Assembly (NCBI GenBank): GCA_964614515.1
Contig: CAZTPJ010000014.1
Location: 1 to 60,613, forward strand
Direction: 5' to 3'
Length of the DNA stretch: 60,613 bases
Source of the DNA: CAZTPJ01 sp964614515
Lineage (GTDB): Bacteria; Planctomycetota; Phycisphaerae; Phycisphaerales; UBA1924
Of the stretch, positions 26,878 through 37,842 are shown piece after piece. How positions within the stretch are numbered: the first letter of the stretch is position 1; every line of letters begins with the position of its first letter. The translations under genes and the position numbers were made by a program. The notes under the pieces are model-generated. The model had not been told where the DNA came from, made no database searches, and saw only the letters and a program-made list of their open reading frames with translations.

Positions 26878-27783
26878 ATGTTTGCATTACAATCAACGCT
26901 AGGTTCTCGCATGTCTCATGCCTCGGCCCTGATGCCGCTCGCTGCCGTGGTGACGGCATTCGGCCAGCCCTGGGTCGTCTACGACGCGTCGCTCGGCACG
27001 TTGCCCGACGAACAATGCTGGGAATTCGTAAACCAGCGGGAGACGACGCCCGGCCGCAACCTGGTCGAACTGGTCGACGGCACTCTGTACTTCTCCACGA
27101 TGCCCGGCCCGCCTACCAACCCCCCCACCCAGTGGAACGACTTTGTGTTCGGCCAGCGCACTGACGTCTCCATCGACTTCGCAGATTCGTTCGAAATGCA
27201 GGCCGAAATTCATTTGGTGACCGGACAGGTCAACATACCGCCCAGCGGGTGGTTGCGGCCGGGGTTTCTGCTCGTGGCCGTTGATAGTCACGGCCGATGG
27301 CTAGGCGTGGGGCTTGGGGATGACCGAGTGTATCTGTGGAACGACGCATACGCGGGCGCTACATCCATTTCGTCTGCACCCTTCCCGGTCGCCGGGCGTT
27401 TCCATACGTTCCGACTCCGCGTGGAAGCACGAAATGCACATCTTGCCATCAACGGCGTCTGGCAACTCTCCGTTCCGATCGGGCGCGAGAACGTGTCCTC
27501 GGGGCCGAGAGTTCGGTTCGGGGATGGAACCGTATGGGCCGGCAGCGAAGCCTTCGTGCGGCACATGCGGTTCAGCGGTGAGGCGCAGCCTTGCTGTCAC
27601 CCCGACTGCGACACCTCCACGGGCCCCGGCATCCTCGACATCTTCGACTTCCTGTGCTTCGGCTCGAAGTTCGCCGCGGGAGAGCCTTACGCCTGCGACT
27701 TCGACATGTCCACCGGCCCCGGCATCTGCGACATCTTCGACTTCATCGCGTTCCAAAACGCCTTCGCGGCCGGGTGTCCGTAG
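26878..27783 (+). CDS. Secreted LamG-like protein with GC-type dockerin tail
   Basis: A 301-residue exported protein with a signal segment MSHASALMPLAAVVTAFGQ (a start at 26911 is also possible). The middle part (about 35-235) is beta-rich with a concanavalin-like look (SFEMQAEIHLVTGQ, FHTFRLRVEARNAHLAINGVW), suggesting carbohydrate or surface binding; this is inference. The tail is the paired EF-hand/dockerin-like unit ending FAAGCP. It shares 143 identical consecutive bases with the tail of the preceding gene. It is the third member of the array. Confidence 0.75.
   Translation: MFALQSTLGSRMSHASALMPLAAVVTAFGQPWVVYDASLGTLPDEQCWEFVNQRETTPGRNLVELVDGTLYFSTMPGPPTNPPTQWNDFVFGQRTDVSIDFADSFEMQAEIHLVTGQVNIPPSGWLRPGFLLVAVDSHGRWLGVGLGDDRVYLWNDAYAGATSISSAPFPVAGRFHTFRLRVEARNAHLAINGVWQLSVPIGRENVSSGPRVRFGDGTVWAGSEAFVRHMRFSGEAQPCCHPDCDTSTGPGILDIFDFLCFGSKFAAGEPYACDFDMSTGPGICDIFDFIAFQNAFAAGCP
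27595..27783 (+). repeat. Near-identical dockerin-tail cassette, copy 2
   Basis: The second copy of the 189-base tail cassette, 945 bases downstream of the first and in the same frame. The gene bodies in front of the two copies are unrelated. Confidence 0.9.
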
Positions 27784-27904
27784 CGTGCTGGAGTTCAACC
27801 ACGCTTCGATGTCCGTTGTGCGGCCGGGTTCGTTCGTGTCCAACCAACATCACCGAGCCATACCACCGCACGAGTGCTGACGAGACTGGCACAAAGGAGA
27901 GATC

Positions 27905-29212
27905 GTGAAAAGTCCTGTAGCAACCTGCATCACAGCCATCGCGATCGCGCACGGCGGGGGGACAGCCAGCTCGCTCGCCCAGCAAGCCACGTTTCACCCC
28001 CTCGGACCACCGCCGAATTGGCCGTTGATCCGAGCCGAGGCCACGGCCATCTCCGCCGATGGCAGCACGGTCGTTGGATTCATCTACCACCACTCATCCG
28101 GAAACGCAGAGCCGTTCGCGTGGCGCGAGAGCACGGGCGTGGTTCCGCTTGGTCATCTTCCCGGAACTCCGCGCGATCCCTTTGGGTGGGCCAATGGCGT
28201 GTCGGCGGATGGTCAGTATGTGGTCGGCGTCAGCACCTCCGCAGCCTCGTTTCCGAACGGCTGGTGGGAGGCCTTTCGATGGTCGGCATCCACGGGCATG
28301 ATGTCGTTGGGCATCGCCGGTGGATGGGATTATCCGACGAGTGCTGCGGCCGTCACGACCGCGGGAATGGCTGTCGGAGATGGCACGCGTGCATCGACAT
28401 TTGAAGGCGAAGCCTTCACATGGCTTCCCGGCGGGCCGCTTCGCCGCATGAATCTGCTTCCCGGCGGAACTTTCAGTTTCGCGACGGCCGTGCTTCCGGA
28501 TGGATCCATGATCTACGGAAGCGCATCCAACGACATTGGTTCAGAGCCGTGCCGATGGACGCCACATGGCGCAATCGAAGGCCTTGGTCCGGTTCCCGGA
28601 TACGAATATGGAAGCGTGACGGCCGCATCCTCCGACGGCGAGTTCCTTGTTGGGGATGGCCAGTCCGTGAACGTCTACCCGATCGAAGCGTTCCGCTGGC
28701 ATCAAAGCACGGGTTACACCATGCTCGGTGACCTTCCTGGACCACTACTCGCAAGCTTCGCTGCGGGCGTAAGTGCGGATGGAGCGATTGTCGTCGGGAC
28801 GGCCAATGACGGCCACCAAGAACAGCGCGCATTCATCTGGGATGAAGTCCACGGCATGAGAGACTTGCAACAAGTGCTTGAAGATGACCACGGCCTGAAC
28901 CTCGCCGGCTGGCGATTCCGGCGCGCTGTGGGAATCTCAGCCGACGGCCGTACGATCGCAGGCTGGGGATATAACCCCGATGGATGGGAAGCACCGTGGA
29001 TCGTTCGGTTCGATCCGGAGTCCTGTTACGCGGACTGCGATACAACGACCGGCCCCGGCATCCTCGACATCTTCGACTTCCTGTGCTTCGGCAACCGATT
29101 CGCATCGAACGATCCCTACGCCTGTGACTGCGACACGAGCACCGGCCCCGGCGTCTGCGACATTTTTGATTTCCTGTGTTTCGGCAACGCGTTCAGCGCT
29201 GGGTGTCCGTGA
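27905..29212 (+). CDS. Secreted HAF-repeat protein with GC-type dockerin tail (second)
   Basis: A 435-residue exported protein; AAGGAGAG precedes the start at good spacing. The signal peptide is MKSPVATCITAIAIAHGGGTASSLAQQ. HAF-type repeats fill the body (AISADGSTVVGF, GVSADGQYVVGV, GVSADGAIVVGT, GISADGRTIAGW), making it a paralogue of the first array gene. The tail carries two D-x-D-T-T/S-T-G-P-G-x-x-D loops with IFDFLCFGN and ends SAGCP. It is the last array gene and is followed by a strong hairpin that also serves the convergent AbiE operon. Confidence 0.82.
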   Translation: MKSPVATCITAIAIAHGGGTASSLAQQATFHPLGPPPNWPLIRAEATAISADGSTVVGFIYHHSSGNAEPFAWRESTGVVPLGHLPGTPRDPFGWANGVSADGQYVVGVSTSAASFPNGWWEAFRWSASTGMMSLGIAGGWDYPTSAAAVTTAGMAVGDGTRASTFEGEAFTWLPGGPLRRMNLLPGGTFSFATAVLPDGSMIYGSASNDIGSEPCRWTPHGAIEGLGPVPGYEYGSVTAASSDGEFLVGDGQSVNVYPIEAFRWHQSTGYTMLGDLPGPLLASFAAGVSADGAIVVGTANDGHQEQRAFIWDEVHGMRDLQQVLEDDHGLNLAGWRFRRAVGISADGRTIAGWGYNPDGWEAPWIVRFDPESCYADCDTTTGPGILDIFDFLCFGNRFASNDPYACDCDTSTGPGVCDIFDFLCFGNAFSAGCP

Positions 29213-29307
29213 TTCAACGACGCGGTGTGACCGTGTGTACGGGGCTTCGCATGATCGCGGCCAGAGCCTGCCGCGCATCGCCCCCGATCATCTCGCATAG
29301 TTAGGGT

Positions 29308-29347
29308 CATCCGGGTATCGCTCTTATGGAAAAGCGATACCCGGATG
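29308..29347. terminator. Perfect 15-bp hairpin between convergent genes
   Basis: CATCCGGGTATCGCT (29308-29322) pairs completely with AGCGATACCCGGATG (29333-29347) around a ten-base loop. No U-tract follows on either strand. Its place between two convergent genes favours a bidirectional transcription end. Confidence 0.55.
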
Positions 29348-29420
29348 GCGCGAGGGGTGCCATTCACCTTTCAAGCCGACGACGCCTCGGCCGTGCGGTC
29401 GAACCGATTGGATGAGGCGA

Positions 29421-30344
29421 TCAATCGGCCGTGCGCCACGGCCCGCCCGACGGCCAGTTCGCATTTGATCGCGGCTCCTTGCTCAACCCGAGCAGCGGGA
29501 TCGCAAACTCCTGGATTCGCGCGACGACCACGGGCAGCGTTGGTGCATTGGAATCCGCGCCCATCTTGCGCACGAACGCCGACCACTGCCGCGCCTTGGT
29601 GGGGTCGGTGGCGAACTCGTCGGAGAGGCCGATGGGCAGCGCTGTCGGAACGGGCGTCGCTCTCCGCTTGAAGGTCGCGGTGATCGCCCGGCGAAGCGTC
29701 GCGAACTCGAAGGTCATGGTGTCGCTCAGAGTCCAGAGATCGAAGTAGTCCTTCATGCGGCTGTTGCCCATCCCGAGTCTCACGATGGCGTCGAGTTTCT
29801 CGGCAATGACCGTCTCGGGCGGATAGGTCCGCAGGATGGGCGCGGGCATGTCCAGCAGCGGTCCGAACGCGAGTTCGCGTGGAGCCGGTGTGATCACATC
29901 CCCGAACCCCACATCGACCTGCAGCGAGATGCGCGCGGTGCCGAGCAAGGCGAGCAGCCGCACGCGCAGCCCGTCGTAGATGTTGTCCTCGCGGATGGAT
30001 TGAACACCGATCGAGTCCGGGTCGAACGCAAGCCCGTCAGGTTCCACATCGACGAGGCATATCTCCCTGAACACACTGGCCAGCCGATCCATGTCCGGCA
30101 TTCCGAATCCGAGCAGATCGAGATCCTGCGTTGGACGATGCGGCTTGCCGGTCCACACGGCGAAGAGCATCGCGCCTTTGAGTACGAACTGATCGTGGTG
30201 CGGGCTTTGTGTGAGCCGGTAGAGCAGACGCTCGACGCCGTAGCGGACGAGCAGGATGTTGAACGTCTCGCCACGCCGCTCGCTCAGATTGAGCAGTCGT
30301 TGCTTCACGGACTGCGCGAGGGGAGCGTGCGATCGAACGGTCAT
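29421..30344 (-). CDS. abiEii: AbiEii-type nucleotidyltransferase toxin
   Basis: A 307-residue protein of the AbiEii family, the toxin of type IV toxin-antitoxin/abortive infection modules. Family features are RYGVERLLYRLTQS, FVLKGAMLF, and the metal-binding DLDLLGF following RPTQ. EKLDAIVRLGMGNSRMKDYFDL near residue 200 is another conserved block. AbiEii proteins transfer nucleotides, in studied cases to tRNA acceptor ends, stopping growth. The start at 30344 overlaps the antitoxin stop by four bases (ATGA), so translation is coupled. It lies inside the repeat-bounded region, as expected of a defence or maintenance module on a mobile element. Confidence 0.88.
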   Translation of the reverse strand: MTVRSHAPLAQSVKQRLLNLSERRGETFNILLVRYGVERLLYRLTQSPHHDQFVLKGAMLFAVWTGKPHRPTQDLDLLGFGMPDMDRLASVFREICLVDVEPDGLAFDPDSIGVQSIREDNIYDGLRVRLLALLGTARISLQVDVGFGDVITPAPRELAFGPLLDMPAPILRTYPPETVIAEKLDAIVRLGMGNSRMKDYFDLWTLSDTMTFEFATLRRAITATFKRRATPVPTALPIGLSDEFATDPTKARQWSAFVRKMGADSNAPTLPVVVARIQEFAIPLLGLSKEPRSNANWPSGGPWRTAD

Positions 30345-30949
30345 GTCACGGCCTCCAGGTAGGGCCGCATGACGGAGGCGATGCGGCAGATCTTCGCATA
30401 GCGCCAGAGGTCGTCGGGCGTGCATCGGCGATCCCGGGACACCGATCGAAGAGCCTCAATGGCCACCTCCAGCCCTACATGTCGCCGGTACCTGAAGCAG
30501 TCGGCCACTGTCTTCGCCGGGTTGAAGATCTTCACCGTCACACCTTCGAGTTTGACCTTGTCGACGCCCTCGGTGAGCGGCCGCCCGCTGCCGAGAATGA
30601 ACCGCATGGGGGGATGATCAACCTTGGGGTGATGGGTGCGTCGGTGGATCATCATCCAGACCTCGTGCGGGAGTTGCGTGCCGATGCCGTGGTAGTGCAG
30701 GGCAGAGAGCAGGCAGATCACGCCGTGCGGCACACGGGCCGCAGCCCGCGCCAGATCGACGTACTCGGTCGGATCACGGTCCGCCGTGGCGTACATCCCA
30801 CGCGCGACGCGGACCAGACTCCCAGCCGCGACGAGGCGTCGAAGAACCTCGGGGTGGATGCCCACCGCCTGGGCTTCGCGCAGCCGGATCACCCCTTTGC
30901 GGCGGGTCAGGTCGAGGGCCTTGTGGGCGTCGCGGCGGGAAGCGGGCAT
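30341..30949 (-). CDS. abiEi: AbiEi-type antitoxin/transcriptional regulator
   Basis: A 202-residue protein. The N-terminal winged-helix region (ALDLTRRKGVIRLREAQAVGIHPEVLRRLVAAG) and the body VARGMYATADRD...SALHYHGIGTQLP...KIFNPAKTVADCFRYR are typical of AbiEi antitoxins, which bind the operon promoter and silence it. It is first in a two-gene operon with AbiEii. The start at 30949 lies five bases after a good -10 box, so the transcript appears to be leaderless. Confidence 0.88.
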   Translation of the reverse strand: MPASRRDAHKALDLTRRKGVIRLREAQAVGIHPEVLRRLVAAGSLVRVARGMYATADRDPTEYVDLARAAARVPHGVICLLSALHYHGIGTQLPHEVWMMIHRRTHHPKVDHPPMRFILGSGRPLTEGVDKVKLEGVTVKIFNPAKTVADCFRYRRHVGLEVAIEALRSVSRDRRCTPDDLWRYAKICRIASVMRPYLEAVT

Positions 30950-30954
30950 GTGTA

Positions 30955-30984
30955 AATATATCGACCATTGGCTGTACAAGTCAA
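30955..30984 (-). promoter_or_regulatory. AbiE promoter, apparently leaderless
   Basis: On the minus strand TTGACT (30984-30979) and TATATT (30960-30955) are 18 bases apart. Only five bases separate the -10 box from the antitoxin ATG. The region is AT-rich against a GC-rich background. Confidence 0.6.
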
Positions 30985-31077
30985 GACTATTACACGTCTG
31001 GTGTGTGATTGTACTTTCGTGTATGTGGTACATCCGGGCAGCGCAGCGATGGGCGTGCGTGGACCGGTATCCTCGGC

Positions 31078-31326
31078 TCATCGGCCGGACTCTGCTTCGA
31101 GGTCTCTCGGCGATGGGATGCGGAAGACGATGCGTTGGCCGCAGACGCGGCAGAAGTCGTGCGAGTGATCGGATGGCTTCGGGTCTGGTTCGCCGAAGAC
31201 GCGGATCGGGGCGATGCGCAGCGTGATGTGGCCTGGCGCGCTGTGACCGAATCCGCACGCGGGACAGGCTGAGGGGCGTCGGGCCTCGAGGGTCTGGATG
31301 CGGCGCGCGATCGTTCGTCGGCTCAT
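31078..31326 (-). CDS. Small zinc-ribbon hypothetical protein
   Basis: An 82-residue basic protein with CPACG near residue 20 and CRVCG near residue 58, likely one zinc site. The start ATG has GGGAG upstream. It begins MSRRTIARRIQTLEARR, a charged helix. I do not recognise a family. It lies upstream of the AbiE pair on the same strand, with the promoter of AbiE between them, and its start is 42 bases from the right-hand 34-bp repeat. Confidence 0.5.
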   Translation of the reverse strand: MSRRTIARRIQTLEARRPSACPACGFGHSAPGHITLRIAPIRVFGEPDPKPSDHSHDFCRVCGQRIVFRIPSPRDLEAESGR

Positions 31327-31368
31327 GGACCATCTCCCGCGGCCCAGCGCCGTTCGTGCATCTATCGT

Positions 31369-31402
31369 GGTGCGCGGGTCCACTGGCGTGCGTTGTGATG
31401 CA
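31369..31402 (+). repeat. 34-bp direct repeat, right copy
   Basis: Perfect match in all 34 positions to 18213-18246, same orientation, 13.2 kb away. The bases immediately outside the match differ on both sides. Confidence 0.75.
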
Positions 31403-31443
31403 GCGGCCTGGGTGGTGGATCGCACGTACAACGATGTGCGGGG

Positions 31444-34101
<2,658 letters not shown>

Positions 34102-34375
34102 TCGTCGGCTCCAAGTTCGCACCTGACCGTGTCGGGCAGGCCGCCGCGATTCTATCTCTTGGCCGTCGCTTCACGATTCCGGCGATCCGCAGCATCGTCG
34201 TGGTGGATGTCGCTCAGGCGGAAGGACCGACGCGTGCGAGCCGATACGCACCCCCGATCGGTACGACGGCTGCACCGACCTTCACGTTCTGGTATCATGC
34301 CCCCCGGCGCGACGCTGCGTGGGCCGAGTGTGCGCGGCCGACGGCCATCGTCGCCGCCAATCAAGGAGCATCGCC

Positions 34376-34804
34376 ATGAGCACCGCCATCATCCAGTCGT
34401 ATCTGTTCTTTCCCGGCACTTGTGAAGAGGCCGTGAACTGTTACTGCGAGGCCCTCGGCGCTGAGGTTGAGATCATGATGCGGTTCAAGGATGCGCCTGA
34501 ACAGCCCCCGCCGGGGACACTCAAGCCCGGCTATGAGAACAAAGTCATGCACGCATGCTTTCGCGTCGGACAGACCAGCATCATGGCTTCGGATGGATGC
34601 GGCGATGAGGGAGGCTTCGGCGGTTTCGCGATGTCCGTCGCCGTCGAGTCCATTGCCGAGGCCGAACGCGCGTTCAACGCCCTGGCCAAAGGCGGCGAAG
34701 TCCAGATGCCGCTGACCGAGACGTTCTGGTCCCCGAAGTTTGGCATGCTCAAGGACCGGTTCGGCGTCTCGTGGATGGTCAACGTGATCGGCAAGCCCCG
34801 ATAG
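34376..34804 (+). CDS. VOC-family (PhnB-like) protein
   Basis: A 142-residue protein of the glyoxalase/VOC fold with the PhnB-like pattern: IIQSYLFFPGTCEEAVNCYCEALGA at the start, VMHACFRVGQTSIMASD in the middle, and SPKFGMLKDRFGVSWMVN at the end. AAGGAG sits upstream of the start at 34376. PhnB-like proteins lack clear catalytic assignments. It stands alone between the kinase on the other strand and a membrane protein. Confidence 0.8.
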   Translation: MSTAIIQSYLFFPGTCEEAVNCYCEALGAEVEIMMRFKDAPEQPPPGTLKPGYENKVMHACFRVGQTSIMASDGCGDEGGFGGFAMSVAVESIAEAERAFNALAKGGEVQMPLTETFWSPKFGMLKDRFGVSWMVNVIGKPR

Positions 34805-34905
34805 CCGCTCCTGCACCGGTGCTCACGCCTGCGGCTTGACGCGTCGATGCCCCTGAATCGGGCCGACTTGTCCCGCGCGCCCACAGGCCCAATCATCCCC
34901 CACTC

Positions 34906-35784
34906 ATGCGACAAGCCACGATCCGTTGGACCTTCTACCTTCTCGCCCTGCTCGTCCTTGGGCCGATGGCCGCAATCCTCACCGCCAACCTTCGTGCTTC
35001 CGACGGCGGACCCCACGCCACCGCCTTCACATCCACCTCCCCGATCACGGGACTCATCGCAACGCTGATCGCGCTCGGGCTCGCCGCCACGGCCGGCGTC
35101 GCCGCCGCACGCCTCACCACCGCCCGCGCCGGCATGACCACCGCCGGACTCATCCTCGCATGGGCCGCCTGGCGCTCCGGCGAAGTTGAACACATCATCC
35201 GTACCGCACATTCAGCCTCACCCATGATCCCGCTCGCCATCGAAGGTGCGATCAGCGTCCTGCTCGCCACGGCCATCGCCTTTGCCATCGACCGCTATGG
35301 CGGACTCGACCACACCAGCCCCGTCTGGCCTGGCCCCGCCGATTCGCCACCTCGACCCCCGACCACCACCACCATCGAAGCCCTGCGATCACTCCTGCGC
35401 ATCTCGCCGTTCGCCTTCGCCGGCGCCACGGCGGCGGGCGCAGTCGCCGCATGGCTCGTCGCCGCACAAGGACTCAAAGGCCAGACCGTCGCCGCGGCGA
35501 TCGTCGGCGGACTCGCCGCCGCGGCCGTGGGACGAGCCATCGACATCAAAGCCCACGCGACAGCACTCATGCTTCCGGGCGTCGTGATCGCGCTGGCCGG
35601 ACCGATCACCGGACTCGTCCTTGCCCAAGGCGCGATCGTGGATGCGATGTACGCGGGCACGCTCGCGCCCATCGCCCGCATCGCGCCGCTGGACTTCGCG
35701 GCCGGATGGCTCCTCGGCGTGCCGATGGGCCTGGGCTGGGCGACCTCGCTGGTGTCGGAGCGGATGAAGGCGAAACACGCGTGA
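34906..35784 (+). CDS. Polytopic membrane protein, unknown
   Basis: A 292-residue protein with six to eight hydrophobic segments, very rich in Ala, Thr and Gly, with a Pro/Thr-rich loop near residues 142-160 (PPRPPTTTT). I recognise no family motif or charged residue pattern within the membrane that would suggest transport. The start ATG follows a CCCCACTC stretch with no clear ribosome binding site, so the leader may be short. It is not evidently part of an operon. Confidence 0.6.
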   Translation: MRQATIRWTFYLLALLVLGPMAAILTANLRASDGGPHATAFTSTSPITGLIATLIALGLAATAGVAAARLTTARAGMTTAGLILAWAAWRSGEVEHIIRTAHSASPMIPLAIEGAISVLLATAIAFAIDRYGGLDHTSPVWPGPADSPPRPPTTTTIEALRSLLRISPFAFAGATAAGAVAAWLVAAQGLKGQTVAAAIVGGLAAAAVGRAIDIKAHATALMLPGVVIALAGPITGLVLAQGAIVDAMYAGTLAPIARIAPLDFAAGWLLGVPMGLGWATSLVSERMKAKHA

Positions 35785-35910
35785 GGACTCGGAGAGTGGG
35801 ACGGCGACCAGTGCAGCAACCGGAACCGTGCCCTTCCACTCTGCGTATTGTTTCCGTGGGTTGCGTTCTGCCCAGGCGATCTCCATCACTCTCAGGATCC
35901 CAGCGGCATC

Positions 35911-37824
35911 ATGGCTCCCGAGTCTCCCAATGCCAGGCAAGCACGTCAGAGGTTCTATCGAACTCTGTCGGCATTGCCTCTTCACGATCCTGAACGGGTT
36001 TTTCAGACGCTCGCCGATGCGTGGCTCGATGCATCGGGAGCCCAAGCCGTTACCCTTTGGCTTTACAACACATATCGAGAACAGTTCCAACTCAATGCCG
36101 CAACCGGCGCTGCAACCTGTGGTCTACAAACAAACATCCCTCCAGCGCTCACTCGGCCGAGTATGGGAGATTTTGTCAAGGCCACGGGGCAACCGATCGT
36201 GACAAATGACCTCAATGAATGGCGAGGGTTTCACAAGGACGTCGAGTACAGGGCGGCGCTGGGCGTTCAATGCACCGAAGTCTTAAAGTGCCCCGGTGAG
36301 TGCTGCATTCCGATGCTTGGGCCAGACCCATCAGCCCTTGCCGGCGATCTGGAGCACTGCAACGGCATCGTGAGTCTCCACTATCAAGATTTTGCGACGA
36401 TGCCACCGATTCTTGAAGGCCTCATCCCGACGTTAGTATCCGAGGGTGATGGGAGAGTATTGAGCGAAGTCGAAGAATCGCTCATCCTCATGGGGAGCCT
36501 TACTACCGGTATTCTGACCGACTTACGCCGCGCCCAGCAACTTAAGACCGCTCGCGCCTTGGCGGTACTCGCTGAAACCCACCTCACACGCTATACGGTC
36601 GATCCAAAGCAGGTGCGCCGCGAATATCTCGAGGCCGTGATTCAGTTGATTAAGGGACAACTCAGAGTAACCTCAGTCTCCTTTTTTTGCCGAATGCCGG
36701 AGGAAGATCGGATTGTGTGTGTTGCGTCCTCCGGGCTTCGACGCGCGGAGGATGGCGCGATCCTCACGGGTGCCAACCTGATTGATGCCAGCTACTCAGG
36801 GGACAAGGATCAACAACGCCGAACTTGGCAAGTGTTTGATTCAGGTGAACTGGCATTTCTGGAGACCGCCGGCGACAGCGGCAAGTATCAGGAACTGAAC
36901 GGTGCGGGCAAGACCATCAAAGGGATGATGCTCGTCTATCCGATCCGGCAGACCAAGCCTGCGCCCACGGATCTGAATGACTCACCGAGCAATAGGCAGG
37001 TGGTCGGACCGACCCTCGGCGTCGTTCGCATTGGCCATGAGGCCACGCATGGTGATCTGCTCACGTTTGACATTGTCGAACTCAAGACACTCGAGTTCAT
37101 CGTTGACCAGATCAGTCCGGTGCTGCACACGTTGGAGTCCCGTATCCAGCGCGAGGAAGTCATTCAAATCGTCAAACACGACTTCCTGGCACCGCTGGCG
37201 GCGATTCGAGACGCCGTGGACCACATCGTGGATGCTGAATCGCGCGGCCGCCGTGCGGATGAATACTACCTCGACAATCTTCGGGAGACAGCCTTGCGCC
37301 TCGGCGGGCTTGCAGAACTGCTCAGTCGTGACCCCGAAGCGAGACGACCACTCTTCCCAAAGAAGACAAACATTGAGGCTCAGATCGTCGCGCCAATGAA
37401 GCGTATGCTCACACCCTACGCAGACCAAACGAGCCGAATGAGTATTCATTTCACGGGCATTGACCAGATTCCGCCCCTGAACATCGACAGGTCGTTGATT
37501 GAACGAGCGCTGTACAACCTAATCGTCAACGCCGTGAAGTACGGCGCACGCGAAACGACCATTCATATCACTGGACATGTGTTGCCCACTGGATACGCCA
37601 TAGACGTTGAGAACGAAGGTCCGGGTGTCGAAGAGAAGTACAAGGATCGACTGTTCACGCCGTACTTCAGATCGCCTACAGCGAAGGCGACGCGTCAAGG
37701 CGAAGGCCTCGGCCTCTCCGTCGTGCGAGGCATCATGCGAAGCCACCGCGGCGATGTCACGCTGGAGAAACTCGCCAACCGGACCATTTTCCGCCTATTC
37801 TTCCCCGCTCACCTGAAGGCATGA
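35911..37824 (+). CDS. GAF-domain sensor histidine kinase
   Basis: A 637-residue soluble kinase. The first 230 residues look like a GAF-type sensor with several cysteines (CTEVLKCPGECC), followed by a second GAF-like region (about 240-400). The dimerisation helix holds the phospho-acceptor in VKHDFLAPLAAIRD (H423). The ATPase domain shows an N box NLIVNAVKYG, a G1-like GPGVEEKYKDRLF and G2 GEGLGLSVV. No membrane segment is seen, so the input is probably cytoplasmic (redox or a small ligand). The start is taken at the ATG at 35911. It is followed 18 bases later by a response regulator. Composition is AT-richer than the surroundings. Confidence 0.85.
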   Translation: MAPESPNARQARQRFYRTLSALPLHDPERVFQTLADAWLDASGAQAVTLWLYNTYREQFQLNAATGAATCGLQTNIPPALTRPSMGDFVKATGQPIVTNDLNEWRGFHKDVEYRAALGVQCTEVLKCPGECCIPMLGPDPSALAGDLEHCNGIVSLHYQDFATMPPILEGLIPTLVSEGDGRVLSEVEESLILMGSLTTGILTDLRRAQQLKTARALAVLAETHLTRYTVDPKQVRREYLEAVIQLIKGQLRVTSVSFFCRMPEEDRIVCVASSGLRRAEDGAILTGANLIDASYSGDKDQQRRTWQVFDSGELAFLETAGDSGKYQELNGAGKTIKGMMLVYPIRQTKPAPTDLNDSPSNRQVVGPTLGVVRIGHEATHGDLLTFDIVELKTLEFIVDQISPVLHTLESRIQREEVIQIVKHDFLAPLAAIRDAVDHIVDAESRGRRADEYYLDNLRETALRLGGLAELLSRDPEARRPLFPKKTNIEAQIVAPMKRMLTPYADQTSRMSIHFTGIDQIPPLNIDRSLIERALYNLIVNAVKYGARETTIHITGHVLPTGYAIDVENEGPGVEEKYKDRLFTPYFRSPTAKATRQGEGLGLSVVRGIMRSHRGDVTLEKLANRTIFRLFFPAHLKA

Positions 37825-37842
37825 CTGAACAAGGAGTTCTGC

